DNA of 64,000 bases from UBA1756 sp045222555 (GCA_045222555.1 JBGUYY010000113.1:10442-74441); one strand, 5' to 3'. Shown: positions 1 to 8,722, counted from the stretch's first letter. The notes: generated by a model from the letters alone, not told the origin. Program-made: numbers and translations.

Positions 1-351
1 GGCCTCCAGCAGGATGAGGTGCTGTCCGGCGGTCACGGTGTCGCCCTCGCGTACCATGATGTTGAGCACGGTACCCGGCAGGGGTGATTTCACCTGCATG
101 CCAGCGCCACCAGCGGCGGGAGCGGGAGCAGCAGCAGGAGCGGCGGCGGGAGCAGCAGCTGCAACAGGAGCAGCGGCCACAGCGGCAGCTACGGGAGCAG
201 CCTTCGGAGCCACCGGAACCTTGATGCCGGTCATGTCCATCTCCACCTCGAAGGATTTGCCGTTGACCTCAACTTGGGCCTTGTTTTCTTCAATATTTAC
301 AATATCGACAGAATAGTCATTGCCATTGATCTTGAATTTGTAATTTTTCAT
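1..351 (-). CDS. Biotin carboxyl carrier subunit of decarboxylase (partial, C-terminus off window)
   Basis: Small biotin carrier of a Na+-translocating acyl-CoA decarboxylase. It would carry CO2 between the carboxyltransferase (mmdA, upstream in the same run) and the membrane beta subunit. The start is the ATG at 351. The N-terminal ~40 residues form a small beta domain (MKNYKFKINGNDYSVDI). A long Ala/Pro hinge follows (about residues 50-80). The biotinyl domain then begins with SPLPGTVLNMMVREGDTV and stops at LLEA on the window edge, just before the expected MKM biotinylation motif. That motif is therefore not visible. Family and position in the operon make the call safe; the truncation is only the window boundary. 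Confidence 0.9.
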   Translation of the reverse strand, partial: MKNYKFKINGNDYSVDIVNIEENKAQVEVNGKSFEVEMDMTGIKVPVAPKAAPVAAAVAAAPVAAAAPAAAPAAAPAPAAGGAGMQVKSPLPGTVLNIMVREGDTVTAGQHLILLEA

Positions 352-399
352 AATATCTTGATTATTAATTATTGATTCAAAAATTTACGGATTTGATGA

Positions 400-1440
400 T
401 TATCTCGGGTCTTGCTTGAAGTTGAAATGCTTCTGTCCCCAGTGCGAATCAGCATGGCCGAAGGTGATGACTTCGCTCTCTTGATCATGTTGGGTGTCGA
501 GATAGAGGTAAAGGGCGAGGGAGATGGCGGCAATCTCTTCGTCTTCTGCGCTGACGCAGGATTTGGAGAGGGCGAGGGAGATGGCGGCGACCTCTTCGTC
601 GGTGGGAGCACCGGCGGCTTTGGCTGCGGCCTTGGCCTTGGGAGCCTCTTTCGGCTTGTTCTTCTTTTCAGCCTCTCTCTTGGCATACCATCCGAAAATC
701 TTCAGTACGAGGAAGATGATGGTGAGTACCGAGAAGACGATGGCCATAGACATCAGAGCCATCTGCCAACCCCACGGGTCGTTCTTGGCCAACTTGTCGG
801 CCTTGCCTTCACCAGAAAGCACCTCGTTGTTGGAGGCAGGGGTGAAGTTCTTGAGGAGGGTACGCTGGTCGGTGTTGTTCTTCTTGGCGAGAACTGAGTT
901 GTCGCGGTTGGACGCCACCACACCGTCCTTTTTGCAGCCGTAAGAAACGCACTGGCTCTGCAGCTGGCTGAGCTGCTTGGCGGGGATCACCATCAGGTCG
1001 ATGAGGGTCTTGCCGTCGGAGCCGATGAGGGCGATGTATCGGATGTTCTCTCCTCTGAAGTTCGTATGGAAGGTTCCGTAAGTGGGCTGGTTGTCCATGT
1101 AGAACACGAGGCAGCTGCGCTGCGGCATCAGCGTGGCGGGGTCGCCAGCGGGGATGTGATAACACTTCTCCTTGAACTGGTTGAGCTTCTCTTTGTCGCC
1201 CGACTGCGCATCGGTCAGACCGGTGGTGTCGGAGGTCAGGAAGCAGCCGCCAATATTGACGGAGTTGTAGGAGGTGTTGAAAACCTCAATCCATGCCGGA
1301 GTGTTGCCGTACTCGTCTTCAAATTTGTTGTTATTCAGCATCACCTCATTCAACCTCAAGTCCACGATGGTCTGCCCGCTGAGCGAGAGCGCCGTCATGA
1401 CGGTGAGGAGGGTGAGAGCTAATGTTTTCAGTTTCTTCAT
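400..1440 (-). CDS. Lamin-tail domain / OadG-like gamma subunit fusion
   Basis: 346 aa. A signal peptide or N-terminal anchor (residues 1-22, ending LSLSGQ) is followed by a domain resembling lamin-tail/LTD folds (LRLNEVMLNN...AWIEVFNTS, about 27-170). A single membrane segment lies at about 228-250 (LMSMAIVFSVLTIIFLVLKI), then a Lys/Ala-rich cytoplasmic linker. The tail carries the DEEVAAISLAL motif typical of OadG gamma subunits. That motif occurs twice, once as TDEEVAAISLAL and once as EDEEIAAISLAL, which looks like an internal duplication. It sits between mmdA and the biotin carrier, where small OadG subunits are usually found, so it probably tethers the carboxyltransferase and biotin carrier to the membrane. 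The role of the outside domain is unknown. Confidence 0.75.
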   Translation of the reverse strand: MKKLKTLALTLLTVMTALSLSGQTIVDLRLNEVMLNNNKFEDEYGNTPAWIEVFNTSYNSVNIGGCFLTSDTTGLTDAQSGDKEKLNQFKEKCYHIPAGDPATLMPQRSCLVFYMDNQPTYGTFHTNFRGENIRYIALIGSDGKTLIDLMVIPAKQLSQLQSQCVSYGCKKDGVVASNRDNSVLAKKNNTDQRTLLKNFTPASNNEVLSGEGKADKLAKNDPWGWQMALMSMAIVFSVLTIIFLVLKIFGWYAKREAEKKNKPKEAPKAKAAAKAAGAPTDEEVAAISLALSKSCVSAEDEEIAAISLALYLYLDTQHDQESEVITFGHADSHWGQKHFNFKQDPR

Positions 1441-1458
1441 TTCGCTTGAAAATTAAGG

Positions 1459-3018
1459 TTACAGCGGGAGGTTATCGTGTTTCTTTGCCGGGTTCTGGAG
1501 GCGTTTGGTACGCAGCGATTCGAGGGCGCGGATGACGCGGAAGCGGGTGTTGCGCGGCTCGATCACATCGTCGATGTAGCCGTACTTGGCCGCTACGTAC
1601 GGGTTGGCGAATGCCTTGGTGTATTCGGCCTCCTTCTCGTTGAGGTACTCGGCTTTCTTGGCAGGATCTTCAATGTTCTTGACATCCTTGCTGTAGAGGA
1701 TTTCCACAGCGCCCTTGCCGCCCATCACAGCGATTTCAGCCGTCGGCCATGCGTAGTTGATGTCGCCGCGGAGATGCTTGGAGCTCATCACGCAGTAGGC
1801 GCCGCCGTAGTCCTTGCGGAGGATGACGGTGACCTTCGGCACGGTGGCTTCGCCGTAAGCGTAGAGCAGTTTAGCGCCGTGCAGAATGATACCGCCGTAC
1901 TCCTGACCCGTGCCGGGCAGGAAGCCGGGAACATCCACTAACGTCACCAACGGAATGTTGAAGGCGTCGCAGAAACGTACGAAGCGGGCACCCTTGCGGG
2001 AGGCGTTGATGTCGAGCACACCGGCTAACCAACCGGGCTGGTTGGCCACGATACCGACAGAGATTCCGTTGAAGCGGGCGAAACCCACCACGATGTTCTT
2101 GGCGTAGTTGGGCTGCACCTCGAGGAACTGGCCGTTGTCCACGATGCTGCTGATGACAGCCTTCACATCGTAGGGCTTGTTCGGATTTTCGGGGATGAGC
2201 TGGTTGAGCACATCGTCCAAACGGTTGATGGGGTCGTTGCACTCCATGCGGGGAGCCTCCTCCATGTTGTTGGAGGGCAGGAAGCTGAGCAGCTGGCGGA
2301 TCATGGCGATACCGTCGTCCTCGTTTTCCACGGCAAAAGAGGCCACACCTGACTTGGTGGAATGAACCGATGCACCACCCAAGTCTTCCACGCTCACCAC
2401 CTCGTTGGTGACAGTCTTCACCACCTTGGGACCGGTGACGAACATGTAGCTGGTGTTCTTGGTCATCATGATGAAGTCGGTGAGGGCGGGCGAATAGACC
2501 GCACCGCCGGCGCAGGGACCGAAGATGGCGGAGATCTGCGGAACGACACCGCTGGCGAGGATGTTGCGCTGGAAAATCTCAGCGTAGCCGGCGAGGCTGT
2601 TCACACCCTCCTGGATACGGGCACCGCCCGAGTCGTTGAAACCGATGACCGGTGCGCCCATCTTCATGGCCTGGTCAAGCACCTTGCAAATCTTGTTGGC
2701 GACGGTTTCGGAAAGAGAACCGCCGGAAACGGTGAAGTCTTGTGAGTACACAAACACGAGACGGCCATCTACAGTGCCGTAACCCGTGATGACACCATCG
2801 GTGAGGGGAGTGTCCTTCTCCATGCCGAAGTTGTGGCAACGGTGGGTGGCGAACATGTCGAACTCCTCAAAACTGCCCTCGTCAAGGAACTTGAGAATGC
2901 GTTCACGGGCAGTGTATTTGCCTTGGGCGTGCTGTTTCTCGATGCGTTTCTCGCCGCCGGCATTACGAGCTATCTCTCTTTTTTCCAACAGCTCGTTGAT
3001 TTTTTCTTGCATTGTCAT
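1459..3018 (-). CDS. mmdA: Methylmalonyl-CoA decarboxylase alpha / propionyl-CoA carboxylase beta-type carboxyltransferase
   Basis: 519 aa, the usual length for this acyl-CoA carboxyltransferase family. It transfers the carboxyl group between (S)-methylmalonyl-CoA and biotin. The two crotonase-like halves are clear: the N half has VYSQDFTVSGGSLSE and GGARIQEGVNSL plus the oxyanion glycines in GPCAGGAVYSPALTDF; the C half has PGFLPGTGQEYGGIILHGAKLLYA and GGAYCVMSSKHLRGD. The start could be 3018 or the ATG two codons later (MQEKINELLEKR). It is the first gene of the minus-strand set with the OadG-like and biotin-carrier genes. The matching epimerase and beta subunit lie 33 kb away at 36.2-37.9 kb, so decarboxylase rather than carboxylase is the likelier role. 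Confidence 0.9.
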   Translation of the reverse strand: MTMQEKINELLEKREIARNAGGEKRIEKQHAQGKYTARERILKFLDEGSFEEFDMFATHRCHNFGMEKDTPLTDGVITGYGTVDGRLVFVYSQDFTVSGGSLSETVANKICKVLDQAMKMGAPVIGFNDSGGARIQEGVNSLAGYAEIFQRNILASGVVPQISAIFGPCAGGAVYSPALTDFIMMTKNTSYMFVTGPKVVKTVTNEVVSVEDLGGASVHSTKSGVASFAVENEDDGIAMIRQLLSFLPSNNMEEAPRMECNDPINRLDDVLNQLIPENPNKPYDVKAVISSIVDNGQFLEVQPNYAKNIVVGFARFNGISVGIVANQPGWLAGVLDINASRKGARFVRFCDAFNIPLVTLVDVPGFLPGTGQEYGGIILHGAKLLYAYGEATVPKVTVILRKDYGGAYCVMSSKHLRGDINYAWPTAEIAVMGGKGAVEILYSKDVKNIEDPAKKAEYLNEKEAEYTKAFANPYVAAKYGYIDDVIEPRNTRFRVIRALESLRTKRLQNPAKKHDNLPL

Positions 3019-3173
3019 GGGTTTCTATTTTAGTGATTTATATAATTCAAAATACATCTTTCAAAACCGCAAACCATTGAAAATACAACAGTTTCCGAAT
3101 TTTAAAATCGGCTGCAAATTTACATTATTTTTTAGAGAAAAAAAAGATATTTCAAAAATCGTAAATAATATTG

Positions 3174-3181
3174 TACTTTTG
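3174..3181 (+). promoter_or_regulatory. Bacteroidota -7 box (TACTTTTG)
   Basis: TAnnTTTG match 20 nt before the GTG start of the first chromate transporter half. The leader would be very short. Confidence 0.6.
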
Positions 3182-3201
3182 CCGCCCCAAATAGAAGCGA
3201 A

Positions 3202-3753
3202 GTGAGAGAGCTCGTCAGGATTTTCTGGTCGTTTTTCAAGATTGGCACCTTCACCATAGGCGGTGGCTATGCCATGATTCCGCTGATGGAGAAGGAGCTG
3301 GTGAACCGTCGCGGCTGGCTGTCGCAGGAGGAGTTTTTGGACACGCTGGCGTTGTCGCAGGCCATGCCGGGTGTTTTTGCTGTCAACATGGCCACCTCCA
3401 TCGGGATGCGGCGGCGCGGCGTGCTGGGGGCCGTGTCGGCCATCGTCGGCAACATCTTCATGCCGGTGCTGATGATTCTGCTCTTGGCGGTCTTCTTCCG
3501 CCACTTCTCCGACAACCACTGGGTGGAGAGCGCTTTCAAGGGGGTGCGCCCCGCCGTGGTGGCGCTTATCGCCGCGCCGGTGTTCAAGATGGCCAAAACC
3601 GCCGGCATCTGCTGGCGCAATGCGTGGATTCCCGTACTGTCGGCGTTGCTCATTGCCTGTCTGGGAGTGTCGCCGGTGCTGGTGGTACTGGCCGCCGCTG
3701 CTGGTGGACTCCTCTACGGTGTCATCGTGCGCAGAAAGGAGGGTAAATCATGA
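3202..3753 (+). CDS. Chromate transporter, half-size subunit 1
   Basis: 183 aa, one half of a CHR-family transporter. The start is GTG at 3202. The next ATG lies inside the conserved FKIGTFTIGGGYAMIPLME motif, so GTG is required to keep the family N-terminus. Four to five hydrophobic segments are visible. The conserved region FLDTLALSQAMPGVFAVNMAT is typical of the family. It overlaps its partner by 4 bp (ATGA at 3750-3753), so the two halves are translationally coupled and probably form a heterodimer. Family members exchange chromate or sulfate-like anions; the true substrate here is unknown. Confidence 0.88.
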   Translation: MRELVRIFWSFFKIGTFTIGGGYAMIPLMEKELVNRRGWLSQEEFLDTLALSQAMPGVFAVNMATSIGMRRRGVLGAVSAIVGNIFMPVLMILLLAVFFRHFSDNHWVESAFKGVRPAVVALIAAPVFKMAKTAGICWRNAWIPVLSALLIACLGVSPVLVVLAAAAGGLLYGVIVRRKEGKS

Positions 3754-4316
3754 TTTTCTGGCAACTTTTTTATACCTTCTGTCAGATCGGAGCCTTCACG
3801 TTCGGCGGAGGATACGCAATGATTTCGCTGATTTACAGCGAGGTGGTGGAGCATTATGGTTGGCTGACCGCCGCCGAGTTCACCGATATTGTGGCAGTGA
3901 GCCAGGCCACGCCCGGTCCTGTGGGCATTAATGTGGCCACCTACTCGGGCTATACCGCCGTGGTGAATGCGGGTTTCGACCCGTGGCTGGGCGTGCTGGG
4001 TGCCATCATTGCCTCCCTTGCCGTACTGCTGATCCCCGTTGTCCTTATGGTGTTGGTGTTGCATTTCTTGCAAAAATACCGTCATCATCCATTGGTGGAA
4101 AAGATTTTCACCACTCTTCGTCTTACGGTGGTGGGACTGGTGGCGGCTGCGGCTATCCTGCTGATCACGCCCATCACATTCGGCACGGAGCCTTTCCAAC
4201 TCACGGCCAGCATCCTCATTTTCCTCATCGTTTTCGTAGCCGCCTTTGGCTACAAGCAAAGCCCGGTGCTGCTGCTGTTCCTCAGCGCGGTTGTCGGTAT
4301 CGCGCTATACGCGTGA
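3750..4316 (+). CDS. Chromate transporter, half-size subunit 2
   Basis: 188 aa, the second CHR half. It opens with the family motif FCQIGAFTFGGGYAMISLIYSEVV and has the conserved FTDIVAVSQATPGPVGINVATYSGY, then several membrane segments. The ATG overlaps the TGA stop of the upstream half. The two halves are recognisably homologous (FGGGYAMI and SQATPG against SQAMPG). No ribosome-binding site is needed beyond the GGAGGG run just upstream of the overlap, about 8 nt before the ATG. Confidence 0.88.
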   Translation: MIFWQLFYTFCQIGAFTFGGGYAMISLIYSEVVEHYGWLTAAEFTDIVAVSQATPGPVGINVATYSGYTAVVNAGFDPWLGVLGAIIASLAVLLIPVVLMVLVLHFLQKYRHHPLVEKIFTTLRLTVVGLVAAAAILLITPITFGTEPFQLTASILIFLIVFVAAFGYKQSPVLLLFLSAVVGIALYA

Positions 4317-4330
4317 GAGGGGAGTGTAAA

Positions 4331-4375
4331 TGGAAAACTGAAAACTGAAAACGGAAAATTGAAAATTGAGAATTG
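4331..4375. repeat. AT-rich dispersed repeat (GAAAATTGAAAATTGA type)
   Basis: Intergenic stretch made of repeated GAAAACTGAAAACTGAAA / GAAAATTGAAAATTGAG units. The same kind of sequence occurs inside the coding sequence of the giant T9SS protein at 61083-61120, 61555-61596 and 62178-62219, where it encodes NFQFSTSH. The rest of the 4317-4589 gap is AT-rich; I see no gene in it. Confidence 0.6.
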
Positions 4376-4589
4376 GCGGAAAATATCCTTCTATTCTTCC
4401 AAAATCTTCTTCAAAAAAATCGTTGCTATCGCAAAAATCACGATAATCTTCAAGTTCATCTCTTTTGTGCTGTCATTCTTTTTATTTTAATTTTTATTCA
4501 TAAAGTATTGATATAAAATTAGTTATAAAAATTTTGAATTAAAAAATTCGTTGATGAAGAAAATAATTTCAAAAATATTGGGGAGGATG

Positions 4590-4619
4590 TTTGCAGAATA
4601 AAAAAATGTTGTACTTTTG
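4590..4619 (+). promoter_or_regulatory. Promoter of tRNA-Arg/rpsP (TTTG-N18-TACTTTTG)
   Basis: Complete Bacteroidota-type promoter: -33 TTTG at 4590-4593, 18-nt spacer and -7 TACTTTTG at 4612-4619. It lies 18 nt upstream of the mature tRNA 5' end. Confidence 0.75.
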
Positions 4620-4637
4620 CAGCTCCAAAAAGGAAAT

Positions 4638-4711
4638 GGCCCCGTAGCTCAACTGAATAGAGCATTTGACTACGGATCAAAAGGTTACAGGTTTGAATCC
4701 TGTCGGGGTCA
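4638..4711 (+). tRNA. tRNA-Arg (anticodon ACG)
   Basis: 74-nt cloverleaf. The acceptor stem is GGCCCCG with CGGGGTC (one G-T pair). The D arm is GCTC/GAGC. The anticodon stem TTTGA/TCAAA holds loop CTACGGA, giving anticodon ACG. The T arm is ACAGG-TTTGAAT-CCTGT. The discriminator is A and CCA is not encoded. It reads CGU and, after A34 deamination, CGC and CGA. It ends 36 nt before rpsP and is probably co-transcribed with it. Confidence 0.96.
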
Positions 4712-4747
4712 CAACTTTTTTTTCATTTTAAACAAAAACATAACGAA

Positions 4748-5323
4748 ATGGCAACTAGAATCAGATTACAGAGACATGGTAAGAAGAACCAACCCTTCTA
4801 CCACATTGTAGTTGCAGATGGTCGGGCACCACGTGACGGTCGTTATATTGAGAGACTTGGCACTTACAACCCGCTGACCAATCCTGCACAGGTGAAAATC
4901 AACTTTGACCGGGCATTGTACTGGGTTGAAGTGGGCGCAGCTCCTTCCGATACTGCACGTGCTCTTCTGAAGCACGAAGGCGTGTATCTGATGAAGCATC
5001 TCCGTGGCGGTGTCGCCAAGGGTGCTTTCAGCGAAAACGAGGCACAGCGTCGTTTCGAGGCTTGGAAGAACGAGCACGAGTCGAAGATGAACAACATCAA
5101 GCGCGAAGAGGCTGACAACGAGCGCAACACCATGAAGAAACGCCTTGAGGCTGAAACGAAGGTGAAAGAGGCTGTGGCTGCTAAGGTCGCTGCCAAGCGT
5201 GCCGCTGAAGCCGAAGCCGCTGCTGCTGCACAGAAGGAAGCCGAAGAGGCTGCCGCCGCAGAAGCCGAAGCCGCTACGACGGAAGAACCCGCCGCTGAGG
5301 CTACCGAAACTCCCGCAGAATAA
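4748..5323 (+). CDS. rpsP: 30S ribosomal protein S16
   Basis: 191 aa. The first ~80 residues are the S16 core (MATRIRLQRHGKKNQPFYHIVVAD, APRDGRYIERLGTYNP). The remainder is a long charged helix followed by an Ala/Glu-rich tail (about residues 110-191), an extension common in Bacteroidota S16 and absent from the ~85-aa E. coli protein. It assembles into the 30S subunit. It lies directly downstream of tRNA-Arg and has its own terminator. Confidence 0.97.
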   Translation: MATRIRLQRHGKKNQPFYHIVVADGRAPRDGRYIERLGTYNPLTNPAQVKINFDRALYWVEVGAAPSDTARALLKHEGVYLMKHLRGGVAKGAFSENEAQRRFEAWKNEHESKMNNIKREEADNERNTMKKRLEAETKVKEAVAAKVAAKRAAEAEAAAAAQKEAEEAAAAEAEAATTEEPAAEATETPAE

Positions 5324-5342
5324 TCACCGATTATCGCGATAC

Positions 5343-5377
5343 AAAAAAGGACATCCGTTAGGGTGTCCTTTTTTTTG
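5343..5377 (+). terminator. Rho-independent terminator of rpsP
   Basis: Hairpin AGGACATCC-gtta-GGGTGTCCT followed by a run of eight T. It begins about 20 nt after the rpsP stop. Confidence 0.9.
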
Positions 5378-5391
5378 TTTTCTCAACGTCC

Positions 5392-6273
5392 CTACTCTGC
5401 GGCACGGATCTGTTCTTCACTCAATCCTGTAGCCTTCACAATGTCTGCAATAGGGATGCCTAACTCCAAAAATTTCTTGGCAGTATGGAGGAGGGTTTCT
5501 TCTCTACCTTCTTCTCTACCTTTTTCATAAAACTCCTTAGCAGCCGTCTCCTTGGCGTATGCCACGGCACGCTTCACATCCTCATATTCCAAAACGCTCT
5601 TCTGATAATTGTCTTTTTCCATAGCTGTCAGTTTTGAGATTCTACATTCATCCAGCAGATCTTGAAAGAAAGCAGGCTGCTTGTCATAATCGCTCTCGTC
5701 CATATCGGGCATGTTCTTCAGAACATTCAGCCAATTCAGCATCTCTTCCGTCAGGTCTGTCTGACTGGCGGCAAAATTACACAATTTTATGAAAAAAATC
5801 GCCACCTTCTGCGTTAAAATTTCATTGTTCTGGTCCTTCAAAAAAACAGCGTGGAAAAAATGGTCTTTTTTTCGGTATTCCTGTAGGTCGAAATCAAGGA
5901 TGTTAACCGAGTAAGTTGGAAGAATTTGGTAGTTCAGCTGTCCCCTTTCCAAGCTGGCGCTGATGGCGCGACTGAGGTAGAAGATGCTCCGTTCGGCAAA
6001 ATCCGGCTGCGGTGCTTTCTGCATCTCGATGATGAACTGCCGGCCCTCCTCATCTTTGCAGAGCAGGTCGAAAACCGCTTTCTTCTCTGTGTCAATTATG
6101 CCATAGTGCTCTGTGGGCAAATAAGTTACATCCATAATTTTGCCCGTATATTTCGATACGAAGCAGTTGAGGAAGCTGATGAGGAACCGCTTGTTCTGCT
6201 CGGTTCCGAAAATTTTCTTGAAGGAAAAATCCGTTGTCGGGATCTGGAAGATGTTTTTGCGTTGATTGGTCAT
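5392..6273 (-). CDS. Rpn/PD-(D/E)XK nuclease-family putative transposase
   Basis: 293 aa. The N-terminal ~220 residues match the Rpn-type (transposase_31-like) nuclease family: FKKIFGTEQNKRFLISFLN, then the catalytic-looking FDLLCKDEEGRQFIIEMQ (D...E-x-Q variant of the PD-(D/E)XK core) and FYLSRAISASLERGQ. The C-terminus has a charged repeat (EKGREEGREE) and a short IADIVKATGLSEEQI helix-turn-helix-like tail. Members are abundant in Bacteroidota, promote recombination in E. coli, and are often annotated as transposases without transposon ends. I see no terminal repeats here. A -7 box lies at 6304-6311. Confidence 0.8.
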   Translation of the reverse strand: MTNQRKNIFQIPTTDFSFKKIFGTEQNKRFLISFLNCFVSKYTGKIMDVTYLPTEHYGIIDTEKKAVFDLLCKDEEGRQFIIEMQKAPQPDFAERSIFYLSRAISASLERGQLNYQILPTYSVNILDFDLQEYRKKDHFFHAVFLKDQNNEILTQKVAIFFIKLCNFAASQTDLTEEMLNWLNVLKNMPDMDESDYDKQPAFFQDLLDECRISKLTAMEKDNYQKSVLEYEDVKRAVAYAKETAAKEFYEKGREEGREETLLHTAKKFLELGIPIADIVKATGLSEEQIRAAE

Positions 6274-6303
6274 AGTAGAAAAATTAGGTTGAATTATTTT
6301 CTA

Positions 6304-6311
6304 CAAAGATA
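6304..6311 (-). promoter_or_regulatory. -7 box (TATCTTTG) of the Rpn-family gene
   Basis: TAnnTTTG on the minus strand, about 30 nt upstream of the ATG at 6273. Confidence 0.55.
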
Positions 6312-6489
6312 CAACATTCATCATCCATTTTCAAGTACTCAAATTTCTGAAAAACAAGCTGTTAAAAAATGGTGGATTTTAGCCAAAAAGTGGTATGATT
6401 TTGGTGATGAAATGCAAAATACTGCCCGAATCGGACTGTTGATAATTTTTTTTGTATGCGCCTCACTACAATTTAGCCAAAAAAAATAC

Positions 6490-6497
6490 TATTTTTG
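6490..6497 (+). promoter_or_regulatory. -7 box (TATTTTTG)
   Basis: TAnnTTTG 28 nt before the ATG at 6525. It rules out the in-frame TTG at 6495 as a start, because that codon lies inside the box. Confidence 0.65.
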
Positions 6498-6524
6498 CAG
6501 CATCAATCCCTGAATATTCGCAAA

Positions 6525-7544
6525 ATGAAAATCCTCAAACCATTCCTCTTTACCACGTTATCATTTTATATCATGATGATTGCGGGTACCGCCAGCGCTC
6601 AACAAAAAAATCCAACATTTGATAAGCCTGTGTCGGAGATGGGGCTGACGCGGTTCATTCCCACGTTAGAGCATACTATCGCCGAGGATAGCAATGTGGT
6701 TTATTGCGCCACCCTGCCGTTGGCCTGGGACCGCGTGCGCACCACCATCGGAAGCCCCTTGCAGATTCCAGATAATGCCCGTGACCTGCGGCTACTTAAC
6801 GATTCACGCTCGTATCTAAATTCGCTAAAAACTTATGAGTATCAAGTTAATACGGATATTTCAGGCTCTCTTATCAATGTGCAAGTGCAATTCAAACTAT
6901 CGTTGCCATTCTTTACAGAATTGCGCACTTTCCAAGACAGACTGGCCTTCAAAGGCGAAAAAGTGGAGTCTTTTGGCGTGGCGGGAGATGATCAATACGA
7001 TCAGAAAAAACAGATGAAAATCCTCTATTATGAAAATAACGACCATTTTATTATAAAACTAATTCCCTCCAACTCCGATCATGAAATCATTCTGTACATG
7101 CCCAACACTCGTTTTAACACCATGGCAGATGCTGTAGCTAAAGTTAATGATTTGATAGCCATCGGTCAACAAGAAAAACTTGAAAACAGTCATCGATGGA
7201 AATATCAGTTTGAAGATGCAGGTGATATTGTCATCATTCCCAAAATTCAATTTGACCTCAGCACCCACTTCAGCTCATTGGAGGGGAACACTTTTATTGT
7301 CGGAAATGAGACATATAAAATTAATACTGTTTGGCAACGAACTGCTTTCCAACTTGACGAGAGCGGGGCAGAGATTGAGAGCGAAAGCATAGTGGATATT
7401 ATAGAGTTTGGGATCAAAGAGATTAATGAGCCCAAAGTCATGAAATTCAACAAGCCTTTTTTTGTATTTCTGAGGCGCAAAGATGCAGCCGTTCCCTATT
7501 TCGCCGCATGGCTATATGATACCGAACTGATGATAAAGGAATAG
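6525..7544 (+). CDS. Secreted protein of unknown function
   Basis: 339 aa from the ATG at 6525. A signal peptide runs to about residue 26 (MKILKPFLFTTLSFYIMMIA...ASAQ). The mature part has no motif I recognise. It contains CATLPLAWDRVRTTIG early on, a pattern of alternating beta strands, and ends FNKPFFVFLRRKDAAVPYFAAWLYD. That ending (a final strand with an R-K-D and a proline before a hydrophobic tail) resembles serpin-like or DUF-type folds but is not enough to name it. Transcribed alone from the box at 6490. Confidence 0.7.
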   Translation: MKILKPFLFTTLSFYIMMIAGTASAQQKNPTFDKPVSEMGLTRFIPTLEHTIAEDSNVVYCATLPLAWDRVRTTIGSPLQIPDNARDLRLLNDSRSYLNSLKTYEYQVNTDISGSLINVQVQFKLSLPFFTELRTFQDRLAFKGEKVESFGVAGDDQYDQKKQMKILYYENNDHFIIKLIPSNSDHEIILYMPNTRFNTMADAVAKVNDLIAIGQQEKLENSHRWKYQFEDAGDIVIIPKIQFDLSTHFSSLEGNTFIVGNETYKINTVWQRTAFQLDESGAEIESESIVDIIEFGIKEINEPKVMKFNKPFFVFLRRKDAAVPYFAAWLYDTELMIKE

Positions 7545-7585
7545 CCCCGCCTCTCCCGACAGCCCCACTTCTCATCCCTTCATCC

Positions 7586-8713
7586 TCACTCCTCCGCAAA
7601 CAGTTCCTCCGCCACCGCGTCGGCAAACAGCAGACCTGCCTCGGTGAGCCGCACGGCTGCCCCGTCCCGCCGGTATAAATCGCTACGTACCCGCTGCAGC
7701 TGCCGCAGGAACTGCGCCTTACGCGCCGCCCCGAACTTCGCCTCCAACTCCGCCAACGATATGCCCTCGCAGGTGCGCAGCCGCAACAGCACGTACTCGT
7801 CGTACTGCTGGTCGGGAGTCAGCACCTCCTCTTCGCGGTCGGGCCGCCCACAGGCCATCCCCTCCACATAGCGTTTCAAGTCGGCCACGTTCCACTGCCG
7901 CACCGGATGGCGGTACGAGTGCGCCGCCGGCCCCAACCCCAAGTACGGCTCGCCCGTCCAGTAGGCGTGGTTGTGCCGCGAGATGCGGCCCTCCTTGGCA
8001 AAGTTGGAAATTTCGTACTGCTGGAAACCCGCCTTAGCGGTCATCTCCCTCAGAATCAGGAAGTCGCGTTCGGTGTCGGCCTCCTCGGGCAGATAGGGCT
8101 GCCCCTCCCGCACCCTCCGCGCCAGCAGGGTGTTCTCCTCCACCGTCAGCGAGTAGCACGAAAAGTGTACGATGGGCAGGCGCAATGCCGTGGCCAACTC
8201 CTGCCGCCACATCTCGCCTGTGCGGTAGGCGATGTCGTAGATGAGGTCGATGGAGAGGTTGTCGAAGCCGACCCTCGCCGCCTCCTGCACGGCCGATAGC
8301 GCCGTGGCCGCATCGTGCCGCCGGTTCAACAGCTGCAGAATGTTGTCATCAAACGATTGCACGCCTATGCTTAACCGATTGATACCTACCGACTTCAATG
8401 CCGATAGATAGTCGGCCGTGAGCTGCTCGGGATTGGCCTCCAGGGTGATCTCCGCCGAAGGCGAGAAGGTATAATATTGCTGGAGTTTTTCCATCAGCTG
8501 CTCCAACTCTGCCGGCGTGCAAAGCGAGGGCGTTCCTCCACCGATATATAAAGTGTCAATGTTTTTTTCAGGAAGAAAATCTTTTCTCAACTCCATCTCC
8601 TTGAACAACCCCTCCCAATACTCCACACGCCGCTGTAGCGAGGCCACCGAGTAAAAGCTGCAATACACGCACTTTTGCTTACAGAACGGGAAGTGGATGT
8701 AGATTCCGGCCAT
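7586..8713 (-). CDS. hemW: Radical SAM heme chaperone HemW
   Basis: 375 aa. The N-terminus IYIHFPFCKQKCVYCSFYS carries the CxxxCxxC iron-sulfur motif followed by the extra Cys-x-Phe context of HemW/HemN-like proteins. It is followed by the SAM-binding YIGGGTPS and ITLEANPEQLT, then RLSIGVQSFDDNILQLLNR. The C-terminal HemN_C domain follows. The length fits HemW (about 375-380 aa) rather than true HemN (about 455 aa). HemW inserts heme into respiratory enzymes. The start at 8713 overlaps no neighbour; the terminator of the upstream C25 gene ends about 10 nt before it. Confidence 0.9.
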   Translation of the reverse strand: MAGIYIHFPFCKQKCVYCSFYSVASLQRRVEYWEGLFKEMELRKDFLPEKNIDTLYIGGGTPSLCTPAELEQLMEKLQQYYTFSPSAEITLEANPEQLTADYLSALKSVGINRLSIGVQSFDDNILQLLNRRHDAATALSAVQEAARVGFDNLSIDLIYDIAYRTGEMWRQELATALRLPIVHFSCYSLTVEENTLLARRVREGQPYLPEEADTERDFLILREMTAKAGFQQYEISNFAKEGRISRHNHAYWTGEPYLGLGPAAHSYRHPVRQWNVADLKRYVEGMACGRPDREEEVLTPDQQYDEYVLLRLRTCEGISLAELEAKFGAARKAQFLRQLQRVRSDLYRRDGAAVRLTEAGLLFADAVAEELFAEE

Positions 8714-8722
8714 GGTGGTTTC

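Noticed and set aside
10..316. Plus-strand Ala-rich frame over the biotin carrier
   Set aside because: Mirror of the Ala/Pro hinge on the minus strand; no start context, and the real gene is clear.
6495..6524. TTG start for the secreted protein at 6525
   Set aside because: The TTG lies in the -7 box; the ATG at 6525 gives a proper signal peptide.
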